This document shows positions 8,313 through 16,294 of a DNA stretch of 64,000 nt, piece by piece. Each line of letters begins with the position of its first letter. The stretch's first letter is position 1. The notes below the pieces were generated by a model. The model ran no database searches, was not told where the DNA came from, and saw only the letters and a program-made list of their open reading frames with translations. This stretch comes from Cognatiyoonia sediminum (lineage in GTDB: Bacteria; Pseudomonadota; Alphaproteobacteria; Rhodobacterales; Rhodobacteraceae): assembly GCF_900129845.1 (NCBI RefSeq), contig NZ_FQXB01000001.1:248001-312000 (forward strand), given 5' to 3'. Both the position numbers and the translations under genes were made by a program.

Positions 8313-8695
8313 CCTCGGAGTGACCGCAAGAACAAGCCGAGTCCACCAAAGAGGAGGATCAAGATTACCAAAAGGTCAAAGATGCTAAGTGCCGCGAATT
8401 GAATATTCAGGTTGGCAATGACGCCGGCAACCAAGGCGATGACGGACCCAATCGCGAGGCCCCAGCCAAATTTGCTACTACTATTGTAGAACACGAGCCC
8501 GACGCCAAAAATAAATGGGATCAGGATCATGCCGGTGGTGATACCAAATCCACCGATATTAAATGCCGCCGTACGAAAGCCAAAAACCGGCCTGATCACG
8601 ATGTTGCTCAGCAAAAGATACCCGCCTGCAATCATCATCGCCAATCCGATAAAGAAGGTCAGCGTCCCGCCCTCTGATCCACCCGCGCCGCGCAT
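8309..8695 (-). CDS. Small integral membrane protein, unknown function
   Basis: 128 residues from the ATG at 8693-8695, chosen because GGAGAG precedes it at good spacing; an upstream in-frame ATG would add 14 residues. About four hydrophobic segments are visible: TFFIGLAMMIAGGYLLLS, TTGMILIPFIFGVGLVFY, GLAIGSVIALVAGVIANLN and LLVILILLFGGLGLFL. The last ends in a short basic tail. Its stop overlaps the GGDEF-EAL gene by 4 bp tail to tail. I do not recognise the family. Confidence 0.65.
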   Translation of the reverse strand: MRGAGGSEGGTLTFFIGLAMMIAGGYLLLSNIVIRPVFGFRTAAFNIGGFGITTGMILIPFIFGVGLVFYNSSSKFGWGLAIGSVIALVAGVIANLNIQFAALSIFDLLVILILLFGGLGLFLRSLRG

Positions 8696-8755
8696 GTCTG
8701 CTCTCCTGTTTTTTCTAGACACTAGCGTTGGCAGCAAACGCCCGCAACTTTGGCG

Positions 8756-9460
8756 TCATACACTCACCCCAAAGAGCCTACCTATGGCCGCTGTCACGAT
8801 CATCGTACCGACACTCCATGAGACGACCCACAGGACCGCAGGCAGTATCGGTGCGCCGCCCGCTTTCGCGCCCAGAGCTCCGAGGATGGCCAAAGCCGAT
8901 ACGGTCGCAACTAAAACGACAGAGATGATAGAGGACGCTGGGGCGAGGAAGGCTGCGACTACTGGGATGGCGGCCGCAACAGAAAAGGTAAAACCAGATG
9001 CAAGAGCGGCGCTTAACGGATTGGCTCCGAGTTCGTCGGTCAAACCTAACTCTTCACGCACATTCGCGGCCAAGGCATCTTTTCCGCTGAGTTCCGTGGC
9101 AACGGTGCGAGCGGTTGCTGGCGTTAATCCGCGTTTTATGCAGATATCAATCAGTTCCTCGAACTCCTCTTCGGGCGCTTCATCTAACGCACGCAATTCC
9201 CGCGCAATATCTCCGCGTTCCATATCGGATTGCGAGGAGACCGACACATATTCGCTAACCGCCATCGACATCGCACCAGCCGCAAGCCCGGCTACCCGTG
9301 CAATCAGGATCGCGTTTCGATCTGGGTTCGCGGCCGCTACTCCGACAACGAGTGCTGAGACAGAGACGATCCCGTTGTTGGCTCCTAGAACAGCGGCACG
9401 GAGCCAATTGCTCCGACCGAGGTAGTGGGGGTCATCGGGGTGCGCACTTGTTTCGGGCAT
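8756..9460 (-). CDS. VIT1/CCC1-family membrane transporter
   Basis: 234 residues. The N-terminal region NWLRAAVLGANNGIVSVSAL (about 18-37), followed by AGAMSMAVSEYVSVSSQSD (about 62-80), is the hallmark of the VIT1/CCC1 iron and manganese transporters. A central acidic cytoplasmic region (EAPEEEFEELIDI) could bind metal. The C-terminal half has about three membrane helices. The family moves ferrous iron or manganese across the membrane, usually out of the cytoplasm in bacteria. It stands alone on the minus strand between the small membrane protein and the TRAP operon terminator. Confidence 0.82.
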   Translation of the reverse strand: MPETSAHPDDPHYLGRSNWLRAAVLGANNGIVSVSALVVGVAAANPDRNAILIARVAGLAAGAMSMAVSEYVSVSSQSDMERGDIARELRALDEAPEEEFEELIDICIKRGLTPATARTVATELSGKDALAANVREELGLTDELGANPLSAALASGFTFSVAAAIPVVAAFLAPASSIISVVLVATVSALAILGALGAKAGGAPILPAVLWVVSWSVGTMIVTAAIGRLFGVSV

Positions 9461-9515
9461 TGGTGATCTCGCTCTTGCTGTCGAGGAAGGTCAAATGTCA
9501 CCGAGAAAATCTCAA

Positions 9516-9542
9516 ACAAAAAGGGCCACCCGAAGGTGGCCC
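9516..9542 (-). terminator. Intrinsic terminator of the TRAP operon
   Basis: GGGCCACC (9523-9530) and GGTGGCCC (9535-9542) form an 8-bp stem with a 4-base loop. Read on the minus strand the stem is followed by TTTTTG. It lies 23 bp past the stop codon of the substrate-binding protein and ends the leftward operon. Confidence 0.88.
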
Positions 9543-9565
9543 AAATCGTAGAAGTCTACAAAACC

Positions 9566-10630
9566 TTAATTCAGGTCTTTGGCGTAGTCGTCAGCCAACT
9601 CGGCTTCCGCCTCCGCAACCGCTTCAATCAATGCGTCGAGGATTTCATCGCCACCGTCCACGTTGGAACGGAACCAATCCTGCACAGGAGCAGCGGCTTC
9701 TGCGAAAGTTGCTTTCTCTTCCGGTGTTGGAACGTAGAGATCACCGCCGCCAGCAACGAAGTCCTGATAGGCTTGGATCGACTTACGCTTTGGAGATGCA
9801 AATGTCGCTTGCTGCAACTGGCTGAAGCCATCGACAACAACGCGGCGAAGATCTTCTGGCATTGCCATAAAGTTCTCGTTGCTCATCCACCACAGCGCAC
9901 CCATGTAGGCGTGGCCGTCAAGTGTCAGGTATTGCAGGCCAGCATCTGGAAATTTCATGCCCATGATGTCGGTGATACCGTTCTTGGAGCCGTCAACAAC
10001 GCCAGTTTGGAACGATGTGAAAAGCTCTGGCCATGGAATTGGTGTCGCAGAGGCGCCCAGTTCCTGAACGAGGATCTGAGGAAGGTCAGCCACAACGGTC
10101 CGGATCTTAAGGCCTTCAAAGTCAGCAGGGGATGCCAAACGACGCTGCGTATTGGCAAAGTTACGCCAGCCGCCTGTGTTCCCGATGGTCATCAAACGGA
10201 TCGCACCGTCAGATGTTTCCAGCGCCATATCACGCATTTTGCGGGTAAAGTCGCCCGTCAAAACAGCTTCTGCCACGCGGTCGTCAGCCATCAGATATGG
10301 CAGGTCGAGCACCTGAACATATGGGAAGATGCCTGCCGCACCGCCTGAGGTGGAGATGTAGACGTCAATCGTGCCTTCGGCGACGCCTTCAAGGCATTCA
10401 GCACCGTTGCCGCAAAGCTGTGTGCCGATGAAAAGCTCTACGCCAATCCGGCCGTTAGAAGCGGATTCAACATAGTTCTTGAACACGACTAGACCGTCAT
10501 AGTCTTCGTCGTTTTCGTTTGAGTTTGCTGTGGCGCGGATTGTGAATTCTTGGTGACCGTCCGCCCATGCGGCGAATGGTGTCGCCAAGAGCGCAGCGGT
10601 TGCCGCCACTTTGGTTAGAGTTTTCAGCAT
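9566..10630 (-). CDS. TRAP transporter substrate-binding protein (DctP family)
   Basis: 354 residues from the ATG at 10628-10630, which has a strong AGGGAGG ribosome binding site; the frame extends upstream without need. A signal peptide (MLKTLTKVAATAALLATPFAAWA) precedes the mature start DGHQEF. DctP features include SPADFEGLKIRTVVADLPQI near residue 160, whose Arg usually grips a carboxylate or acidic ligand, and PWPELFTSFQTGVVDGSKNG. It delivers a periplasmic solute to DctQM. It is the last gene of the leftward unit that also contains a flavin-dependent monooxygenase, so its ligand may be a sulfonated sugar (inference). Confidence 0.9.
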   Translation of the reverse strand: MLKTLTKVAATAALLATPFAAWADGHQEFTIRATANSNENDEDYDGLVVFKNYVESASNGRIGVELFIGTQLCGNGAECLEGVAEGTIDVYISTSGGAAGIFPYVQVLDLPYLMADDRVAEAVLTGDFTRKMRDMALETSDGAIRLMTIGNTGGWRNFANTQRRLASPADFEGLKIRTVVADLPQILVQELGASATPIPWPELFTSFQTGVVDGSKNGITDIMGMKFPDAGLQYLTLDGHAYMGALWWMSNENFMAMPEDLRRVVVDGFSQLQQATFASPKRKSIQAYQDFVAGGGDLYVPTPEEKATFAEAAAPVQDWFRSNVDGGDEILDALIEAVAEAEAELADDYAKDLN

Positions 10631-10652
10631 ATAAACCTCCCTTGGAAAATGC

Positions 10653-12188
10653 TTAATTTGGTATCGGCGTTGGGCTGATACATTCGGAGAAACCAACTTC
10701 GGGTCCGCACCCTAAGAAGCCGGTCAGATATGGCACGGTCATCGAAATGGCCGGGACATAGGTGATGAGGAAGATCACAAAGATCTCCACTGCGAGGAAT
10801 GGCAGGATCGCTTTTGCGATGGTTTCAACTTTTTCTCGACTGACGGTCGAGGCGACGAAGAGGACAAGCCCCATCGGCGGTGTGGCCAAACCCACAGTCA
10901 GGTTGACGCTCATGATGATCGCGAAATGAACGGGATGAACGCCAAGTTCCACAAAGATCGGGCCGAGGATCGGGCCGAGGATGATGATCGCGGGGCCTGC
11001 ATCGAGGAACATGCCTACGATAAAGAGCAGGATGTTGATGAGGAAGAGCAGGACCAATGGGTTTTCAGACAGTCCAAGGATCGCCTCGGTCAAAATCTGC
11101 GGAGCATAAGAGAGCGACACAACTGTTTTGAAGGCCACCGCCGCGCCGACGAGAAGAAGGACGGCTGACGTGGACAATGCCGACTTGCTTAAGACCTCAA
11201 TCAAGTCGCGGCCATTCATCGACCGCAGGACAAAGAAACTGACGATCAGCGCGTAGGCGACAGCGATGGCCGACGCTTCGGTCGGGGTGAAGACGCCGAT
11301 CAGGATACCGCCCAAGATGATGATTGGGGTCTGTAACGGAGCGACAGCTTTTTTACAGACGATCCGAAAATCATTCGAGACTTGGCTTTTGATGTACTGA
11401 ACGATCACATGGGCGATCGGCAGTAGAATCAAGAAGACCAGCCAGTTCGATGGCTCTGTCGGCAAGAACATCGTGACAAGGCCAGAGAAGGCATAGAGCA
11501 GGCCTGCGATATTGATGCGGATCAGACCCCAGCTGACGACGCTTTCTAAGGGTGTGATGGTTTGGTCTTTAGTGACGATCCGCTCCGCTTTCGGCAGGTC
11601 GTAACGGTCTGCCATGAGGCGAACCATGATCATCAACCCAACACCGACCATTACACCGGGGACGATGCCCGCAAGGAAGAGTGCTGCGACGCTTTCGCCC
11701 ATCACATAGGCGTAGATGATCATGATGCCGGACGGCGGAATGATCGGACCGATGACGGAGGAAGCAGCCGTGATCGCTGCGGCAAATTTACGGGTGTAGC
11801 CGTTCTTTTCCATCGCTGGGATCAGGGTGGATCCGAGTGCCGATGTGTCGGCCACGGCGGACCCAGAGAGGCCCGCGAAAAGGATGGACGACAAGATGTT
11901 CACATGCGCGAGGCCGCCACGTAAATGACCCATAAAGGCTTGGCTGAATTCGACAAGACGGGTGGTGATGCCGCCACGGTTCATGATCTCACCCGCCAAC
12001 ATAAAGAAAGGCAGCGCCATGAGTGGGAAGCTGTCCATTCCGTTGTAGAGGTTACGATACAGCACTGAGAGCTGGCGTTCTTGGCCATCGAAGATGAGCA
12101 ACGCACCCGGGGCTGCGAGCAGGGCGAAAACCACCGGCAGGCCGATCATGATCAGGACGAGGAAGACGGGAAGGAACCAGATGAGCAT
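10653..12188 (-). CDS. TRAP transporter large permease (DctM family)
   Basis: 511 residues, larger than the usual 425-450 of DctM. Many hydrophobic helices are visible, with DctM signatures GLSGSAVADTSALGSTLIPAM (about 109-129) and IGPIIPPSGIMIIYA (about 150-164). A second conserved region, GLATPPMGLVLFVASTVS, lies near the C-terminus. It is the sodium-coupled transport subunit. It starts at 12188, sharing one base with the dctQ stop (TGATG), and ends 22 bp before the binding-protein gene. The extra length is mostly a central insertion of about 70 residues around the LPTEPSNWLVFLILLPIAHV stretch. Confidence 0.9.
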   Translation of the reverse strand: MLIWFLPVFLVLIMIGLPVVFALLAAPGALLIFDGQERQLSVLYRNLYNGMDSFPLMALPFFMLAGEIMNRGGITTRLVEFSQAFMGHLRGGLAHVNILSSILFAGLSGSAVADTSALGSTLIPAMEKNGYTRKFAAAITAASSVIGPIIPPSGIMIIYAYVMGESVAALFLAGIVPGVMVGVGLMIMVRLMADRYDLPKAERIVTKDQTITPLESVVSWGLIRINIAGLLYAFSGLVTMFLPTEPSNWLVFLILLPIAHVIVQYIKSQVSNDFRIVCKKAVAPLQTPIIILGGILIGVFTPTEASAIAVAYALIVSFFVLRSMNGRDLIEVLSKSALSTSAVLLLVGAAVAFKTVVSLSYAPQILTEAILGLSENPLVLLFLINILLFIVGMFLDAGPAIIILGPILGPIFVELGVHPVHFAIIMSVNLTVGLATPPMGLVLFVASTVSREKVETIAKAILPFLAVEIFVIFLITYVPAISMTVPYLTGFLGCGPEVGFSECISPTPIPN

Positions 12189-12781
12189 CAGTCAGCCCTC
12201 ACTGCGTTTTCATCGTTGAGAAGTGTCAGTTCATCGCCGCGTCCACCGATGATGATGAACTGGCGTATGATCAATTCAATCGCTACAAGGATCATCAGAT
12301 TCACGCCGACGAACAAAGATGCGAACTGCCAATTGTTGCGGAACTTGATGTTTTCGCCGCCAAACATCTCAAGCGGGATGCGCAAGGACGCCGAAGAACC
12401 GCGGCCGGAGAGGCTATCGACGTGATTGTTGAGGCCCTTGTCCCACGCGATCAGAAGGACGCCGAGAGAGATCAAGAGGAGGAACAGCGTCAAAAGGCGG
12501 GAGAGAGCGGTTGGAAGTGCGCGTTCGAGCATGTCGATCGCAACAAACCCACCCATGCGCATGGCTGAGGGGGCCATCAGGCCTGTCATCCAGAGCATCC
12601 CAAAGCGGGCGGCTTCTTCTGTCCAATTGGGCGCGTCGTTGAGAACGTAGCGAAAGAAGACCTGCCCTAAGATCAGACAGACCATGACGGCCAAAGCTAT
12701 GATCGCAATGACCCTCCCGATGCCCAAAAGGACATTGTTTATTCTTTCAAGGGGCCAGAGGGCCCCGAACAAGACTGACAT
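12188..12781 (-). CDS. TRAP transporter small permease (DctQ family)
   Basis: 197 residues with four hydrophobic segments. The family signature FRYVLNDAPNWTEEAARFGMLW lies at about residues 48-69. It forms the membrane complex with DctM and is translationally coupled to it by a one-base stop-start overlap. The gene follows the flavin reductase by about 145 bp on the same strand, so the transporter is probably cotranscribed with the monooxygenase genes, unless the repeats in that gap reduce read-through. Confidence 0.88.
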   Translation of the reverse strand: MSVLFGALWPLERINNVLLGIGRVIAIIALAVMVCLILGQVFFRYVLNDAPNWTEEAARFGMLWMTGLMAPSAMRMGGFVAIDMLERALPTALSRLLTLFLLLISLGVLLIAWDKGLNNHVDSLSGRGSSASLRIPLEMFGGENIKFRNNWQFASLFVGVNLMILVAIELIIRQFIIIGGRGDELTLLNDENAVRAD

Positions 12782-12805
12782 CGTCAGCTCCTCCCTTGTT
12801 CATAT

Positions 12806-12926
12806 CTTTGGGGCTTTTGCCCTTCTTGTTATGCGGCGCGGCTTACGCCGCATTCTTTTTTGGTGTTGGGGCTTTGCCCCCGGCGCTGGCGCGCCTCCCC
12901 CAAGGTATTTTTGGCAAGAGGAAGAT
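12806..12926. repeat. Repeat-rich spacer between the monooxygenase genes and the TRAP genes (includes interspersed repeat, copy 3)
   Basis: Several small dyads lie in 120 bp: GGGGCTTTTGCCC near 12809; ATGCGGCG pairing with CGCCGCAT at about 12831-12853; GGGGCTTTGCCCC at about 12869. Then comes CCCCCAAGGTATTTTTGGCA at about 12897, a variant of the interspersed repeat, whose end touches the flavin reductase stop codon. None is followed by a clear T-run in the minus direction, so strong termination is not predicted; RNA processing or partial polarity is possible. Confidence 0.5.
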
Positions 12927-13429
12927 CAGGTTTCGTTGAACTCCCCATATTTTCCGCCATGAAAGACCAATGGTGTGCCCGTGCTGTGGGTGCAGCGGGT
13001 GACTTCGCCAACAATGATGACGTGGTCTCCTGCGTCATGGGTGGCGTGCAGATTGCATTCGAAGGTCGCCAAAGCGCCATAGATGAGAGGCATACCACAA
13101 TGGGACTTGGTCCACGTGACGCTGTCGAAAGCAGTTTTTGATTTTGCGAAGGCGGCGCAGACGTCGCGTTGATCTGCGGACAGGACGTGAATCGCGAAGC
13201 GGCGTGAACCTGCAAAATGTTCGAAACGTTTAGATGCTTTTGCCGGCGACCAAAGGACCAAAGGTGGGTCCAAGGACACGCTGGCAAAGCTGTTTGCGAC
13301 GATGCCAATAGGGCCTTCGGGGCTGTCGGTTGTGACAAGCGTGACGCCGGTGACAAATGTTCCCAATGCGCCGCGGAAGCTGCCTGCGTCGGTGCTTGGG
13401 TCAAAGCTGGCGATGGTGCCTGCGTCCAT
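12926..13429 (-). CDS. Flavin reductase of a two-component monooxygenase (SmoA-like candidate)
   Basis: 167 residues from the ATG at 13427-13429, which shares one base with the upstream stop codon. The protein has the HpaC/flavin reductase-like fold pattern: FRGALGTFVTGVTLVTT (about 18-34), GIVANSFASVSLDPPLVLW (about 42-60), then RFAIHVLSADQ and HVIIVGEV. It would reduce FMN with NAD(P)H and hand FMNH2 to the LLM monooxygenase two genes upstream. In the sulfoquinovose monooxygenase pathway of Agrobacterium this role is called SmoA. Here the role is inferred from gene context. Confidence 0.85.
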   Translation of the reverse strand: MDAGTIASFDPSTDAGSFRGALGTFVTGVTLVTTDSPEGPIGIVANSFASVSLDPPLVLWSPAKASKRFEHFAGSRRFAIHVLSADQRDVCAAFAKSKTAFDSVTWTKSHCGMPLIYGALATFECNLHATHDAGDHVIIVGEVTRCTHSTGTPLVFHGGKYGEFNET

Positions 13430-14319
13430 TATGGCACCTCCGCGCCGAGGGCGGCGGTGTAAAGTTCGAACCAAGTTTCACGGTCCATTCTGACTTTAAG
13501 CGCATCGGAGAGTTTGCCGATGCGGCTCAAGTTGTTGGTGCCCATGACCGCCATGATGTTCGCGGGATGCGCGAGTAGCCAGGCGACAGCGACGGCTCCG
13601 GTGTCTACATCATTCTCGGTTGCGACTTTGGTCATCGCGTCTTGGACCGGACCTTTGCTAGTCATCAAGCTCCCGCCGCCAAGGGGGGACCACGCCATTA
13701 TCGGAATGTTGCGTTCCTGCAGGTATGCGACATCGCCGTTGGTGAAACCCTCATGCGCAGAGAGCGAAAGTTCGATTTGGTTGGTGACCAATTCATTTTT
13801 CATTGCGGATTGCAGCAGGGTCCAATCGTGCAGTTTGAAATTGGAAACCCCGACAGTGCGCACCTTACCTGACGCGACGACTTCATCGAGCGCGGCACCG
13901 GTTTCGTGATGATCCATGAAGGGATCGGGGCGGTGGATCAGAAGCGTATCGATCCGGTCGATGTTCATCAGGCGCAGGGAGTGATCGACGGAGGCCACAA
14001 TATGCGCGCGGCTAGTGTCATAGAATTTGCCGCTGACGTTCGCATAGCGCCCCGCAGGGATCAGGATGTCGCATTTTGTTACGACTTCGATTTTGTCCTT
14101 GAGATGAGGTGCCGTTTTGAGGGCGTTGCCAAAGACCTCTTCAGCCTCATAGCCGCCGTAGATATCGGCTTGGTCCATGGTTGTGATGCCTTGTTCAAGG
14201 CAGCTTTCGATTTTCGCCTGAACATGGGCGGGGGAGGTGTCTTCTGCCTCTGCCAAGCGCCACATGCCGTAGATGATTTGGCTAAAAGAGAGGTCTTTTT
14301 TAATCGTGATGCGTTTCAA
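13429..14319 (-). CDS. Aldo/keto reductase (SmoB-like candidate)
   Basis: 296 residues. The aldo/keto reductase catalytic tetrad is visible: Asp49 and Tyr54 in MDQADIYGGY, Lys82 in VVTKCD, His129 in LIHRPDP. The cofactor-end motifs GVSNFKLHDWTLLQ and VMGTNNLSRI are also present. It resembles the YdhF branch more than classical AKRs. It overlaps the monooxygenase gene by 4 bp and the flavin reductase gene by 1 bp, so it is in the same operon. In the SMO pathway the AKR SmoB reduces 6-oxo-glucose, the desulfonated product, to glucose with NADPH. That role is proposed here from synteny. Confidence 0.85.
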   Translation of the reverse strand: MKRITIKKDLSFSQIIYGMWRLAEAEDTSPAHVQAKIESCLEQGITTMDQADIYGGYEAEEVFGNALKTAPHLKDKIEVVTKCDILIPAGRYANVSGKFYDTSRAHIVASVDHSLRLMNIDRIDTLLIHRPDPFMDHHETGAALDEVVASGKVRTVGVSNFKLHDWTLLQSAMKNELVTNQIELSLSAHEGFTNGDVAYLQERNIPIMAWSPLGGGSLMTSKGPVQDAMTKVATENDVDTGAVAVAWLLAHPANIMAVMGTNNLSRIGKLSDALKVRMDRETWFELYTAALGAEVP

Positions 14320-15476
14320 GTGCGCGGTCCTGTGCCCAGAGGGGTTGCGGGTGTCTCGGCTGGCACACGACCATAAGCGTGCGGCAGCGAGCAGGTTTTT
14401 AGCTCTGGCATAACGCGTTTGCCGAAGTGTTTGGCTTCGTCGATATGCGGGTAGCCTGAGAAGATGAAAGCACGGATACCCATCTTTTGATAGCCCTCGA
14501 TTTTGCTCAAGATTTGATCGGTTGACCCGACGAGGGCGGCGCCGCAGCCGGAGCGCGCGCGCCCAACCCCTGTCCAGAGGCCGGGTTCAGTGTAGCCGTA
14601 TTTGTCGGCGAGTTCGCGGGCGCGGGCTTGGTGGGCTACACCAAGCGAGATGCTGTCATGAGCGCGGTCGCGGATCAGTTTGCCGTATTCATCGTCAAGC
14701 TTGGACGCGATGTAGTCGGCGTATTCTTTCGCTTCTGCTTCGGTGTCGCGCACGATCATGTGTACCCGCAGACCATAGTCCAGCGTTCGACCATGGCGTT
14801 CGGCGACGGCATGCACATCTTTCATGCGCTGGGTCAGCATGTCCTTGGTCTCCGGCCACATCAGATAGACGTCACATTGGGCGCCGCAAAGTTCGAGCGC
14901 CGCTGGGGAGTAGCCGCCGAAGTAAAGGAGCGGTCCGCCGTTTTGTTGGTAGGGTTTAGCAGGGCCTGTGGGCACGTTTTCGAAGTTATACACTTCGCCT
15001 CGGAAATTGATTTCGTCTTGGGTCCACGCTTGGCGCAAGATTTCCACAACCTCATGGCTGCGTTTGTAGCGGTACGCGCTTTCTGCGACCTCGCCGGGGA
15101 AGTCCGAGCTGATGACATTAAGTGTCAAGCGCCCTTTGAGCATGTGATCGAGCGTGGCCACTGTGCGGGCGAGCATAATGGGTTGCATCTCGCCGCAGCG
15201 GATCGCGGCGAGGAAATTCATTTTGCTTGTCAGCGGCGCCATGCCCGCGACAAAGCTGAGGGTGTCTTGGCCCACTTGGTACGAAGACGGGGCAAGGATA
15301 TTCCGGAAACCTTGTTCCTCGGCCGTGAGGGCAATGTCTCGGCAATGCTCCCAAGACGAACGAAGATCGCCATCAGGCACACCTAGGAATTGGTAGTCAT
15401 CTGAGCAAAGGGCGGAAAACCAGCTGACTTCAGCTGCATCCAGATCAGCGCTTGTCACTGGTACGATCTGGCTCAT
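14316..15476 (-). CDS. FMNH2-dependent LLM-class monooxygenase, SsuD-like (SmoC-like candidate)
   Basis: 386 residues, the size of alkanesulfonate monooxygenases. Luciferase-like monooxygenase features include a TIM-barrel core with ILAPSSYQVGQDTLSFVAGM (about 60-79), GRLTLNVISSDFPGE (about 115-129) and LLYFGGYSPAAL. The C-terminal LWTGVGRARSGCGAALVGS with FIFSGYPHIDEA matches the SsuD pattern. It is first in the operon, with flavin reductase and AKR behind it. SsuD-type enzymes cleave C-S bonds of sulfonates, releasing sulfite and an aldehyde. With the AKR and GntR neighbours, sulfoquinovose is the best guess for substrate. Alternatives are another sulfonate or dimethyl sulfone. Confidence 0.85.
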   Translation of the reverse strand: MSQIVPVTSADLDAAEVSWFSALCSDDYQFLGVPDGDLRSSWEHCRDIALTAEEQGFRNILAPSSYQVGQDTLSFVAGMAPLTSKMNFLAAIRCGEMQPIMLARTVATLDHMLKGRLTLNVISSDFPGEVAESAYRYKRSHEVVEILRQAWTQDEINFRGEVYNFENVPTGPAKPYQQNGGPLLYFGGYSPAALELCGAQCDVYLMWPETKDMLTQRMKDVHAVAERHGRTLDYGLRVHMIVRDTEAEAKEYADYIASKLDDEYGKLIRDRAHDSISLGVAHQARARELADKYGYTEPGLWTGVGRARSGCGAALVGSTDQILSKIEGYQKMGIRAFIFSGYPHIDEAKHFGKRVMPELKTCSLPHAYGRVPAETPATPLGTGPRT

Positions 15477-15576
15477 CGTGTCCCCCCAAAGAATCCTCTT
15501 GCCAAATGCGTAGCACGGGTTTTTATGTGCAGCAATAGTGTATCAATTTGGCGCAGCCACGGGAGGGGCGGCCGTC
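15477..15576. promoter_or_regulatory. Divergent promoter region of the catabolic island
   Basis: 100 bp between the divergent monooxygenase and GntR genes. An inverted pair GCCAAAT (15501-15507) and ATTTGGC (15546-15552) brackets the centre and could hold the regulator operators; no canonical HutC-type site was recognised. GGGAGGGG at 15561-15568 is the ribosome binding site that fixes the GntR start at 15577. Confidence 0.5.
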
Positions 15577-16293
15577 ATGACGCAATCCGCGACACCCCAG
15601 GCGCTGCCGATTTATGTGCAAATAAGCGAACGGTTGATCCGAGAGATTGCCGCAGGTCACATCGCCGACGGTGCGCGTTTGCCGCCTGAGCGCGAGATGG
15701 CGAATGAGCTTGGCGTTGCCGTCGGGACGCTACGCAAGGCTTTGGCGGACTTGGAAACCAAGGGGATGCTGGAGCGTATTCAAGGGTCGGGGAATTATGT
15801 TCGTCACCGGCCACAGGTTGCATCAGTTTATGCGTTTTTCAGATTGGAGAAAGTCGGTGGGGGTGGTTTGCCGACGGCTGAAGTTTTGTCGGTGGATCGC
15901 ATGAAAAAGCCAAGCGATGCGCCGTTCTTTGGACTGTCCAGTGAAGGCCACAGGATTCGCCGTTTGCGCCATTTGGATGAAGACGCAATCGCGGTCGAAG
16001 AGATTTGGCTCGATGGCGGCTTACAAGATCGCATCACGCGGGATGATTTGTCAGACTCACTCTACCTCTATTATCGGGAACAGCTTGGCGTCATTGTCGC
16101 TTCCGTTGCTGATGAAATTGGGGTCGGGCAGGTGCCGGATTGGGCAGACCCGAGGTTCGGCTTGGACCGTGGGCAAGCCTGCGGCTACATCGAACGGGTG
16201 AGTTGGGATAGTGCCGGCCAACCGGTCGAATTCTCGCGGACATGGTTTGATAACAACAAAGCGCGGTACATGTCGCGTATGGGCAAAGGATAG
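15577..16293 (+). CDS. GntR-family transcriptional regulator with UTRA domain (SmoD-like candidate)
   Basis: 238 residues from the ATG at 15577 (strong GGGAGGGG upstream). The winged-helix domain occupies about residues 1-75: LPIYVQISERLIREI, RLPPEREMANELGVAVGTLR, then KGMLERIQGSGNYV. The rest is a UTRA ligand-binding domain of the HutC type (RIRRLRHLDEDAIAVEEIWL, ending with VEFSRTWF). UTRA regulators usually respond to a sugar phosphate or pathway substrate. It is divergent from the monooxygenase operon and is followed after one base by the Gfo/Idh/MocA gene, so it probably represses both arms until the substrate is present. Confidence 0.85.
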   Translation: MTQSATPQALPIYVQISERLIREIAAGHIADGARLPPEREMANELGVAVGTLRKALADLETKGMLERIQGSGNYVRHRPQVASVYAFFRLEKVGGGGLPTAEVLSVDRMKKPSDAPFFGLSSEGHRIRRLRHLDEDAIAVEEIWLDGGLQDRITRDDLSDSLYLYYREQLGVIVASVADEIGVGQVPDWADPRFGLDRGQACGYIERVSWDSAGQPVEFSRTWFDNNKARYMSRMGKG

Positions 16294-16294
16294 G

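Noticed and set aside
8529-9425. 298-codon plus-strand frame opposite the VIT1 gene
   Set aside because: The minus-strand protein has clear VIT1 motifs and a good start; the plus frame is low-complexity.
12831-12853. ATGCGGCG/CGCCGCAT hairpin as a terminator of the flavin reductase gene
   Set aside because: On the minus strand the stem is followed by ATAACAAGAAG rather than a T-run; the T-run lies on the wrong side.
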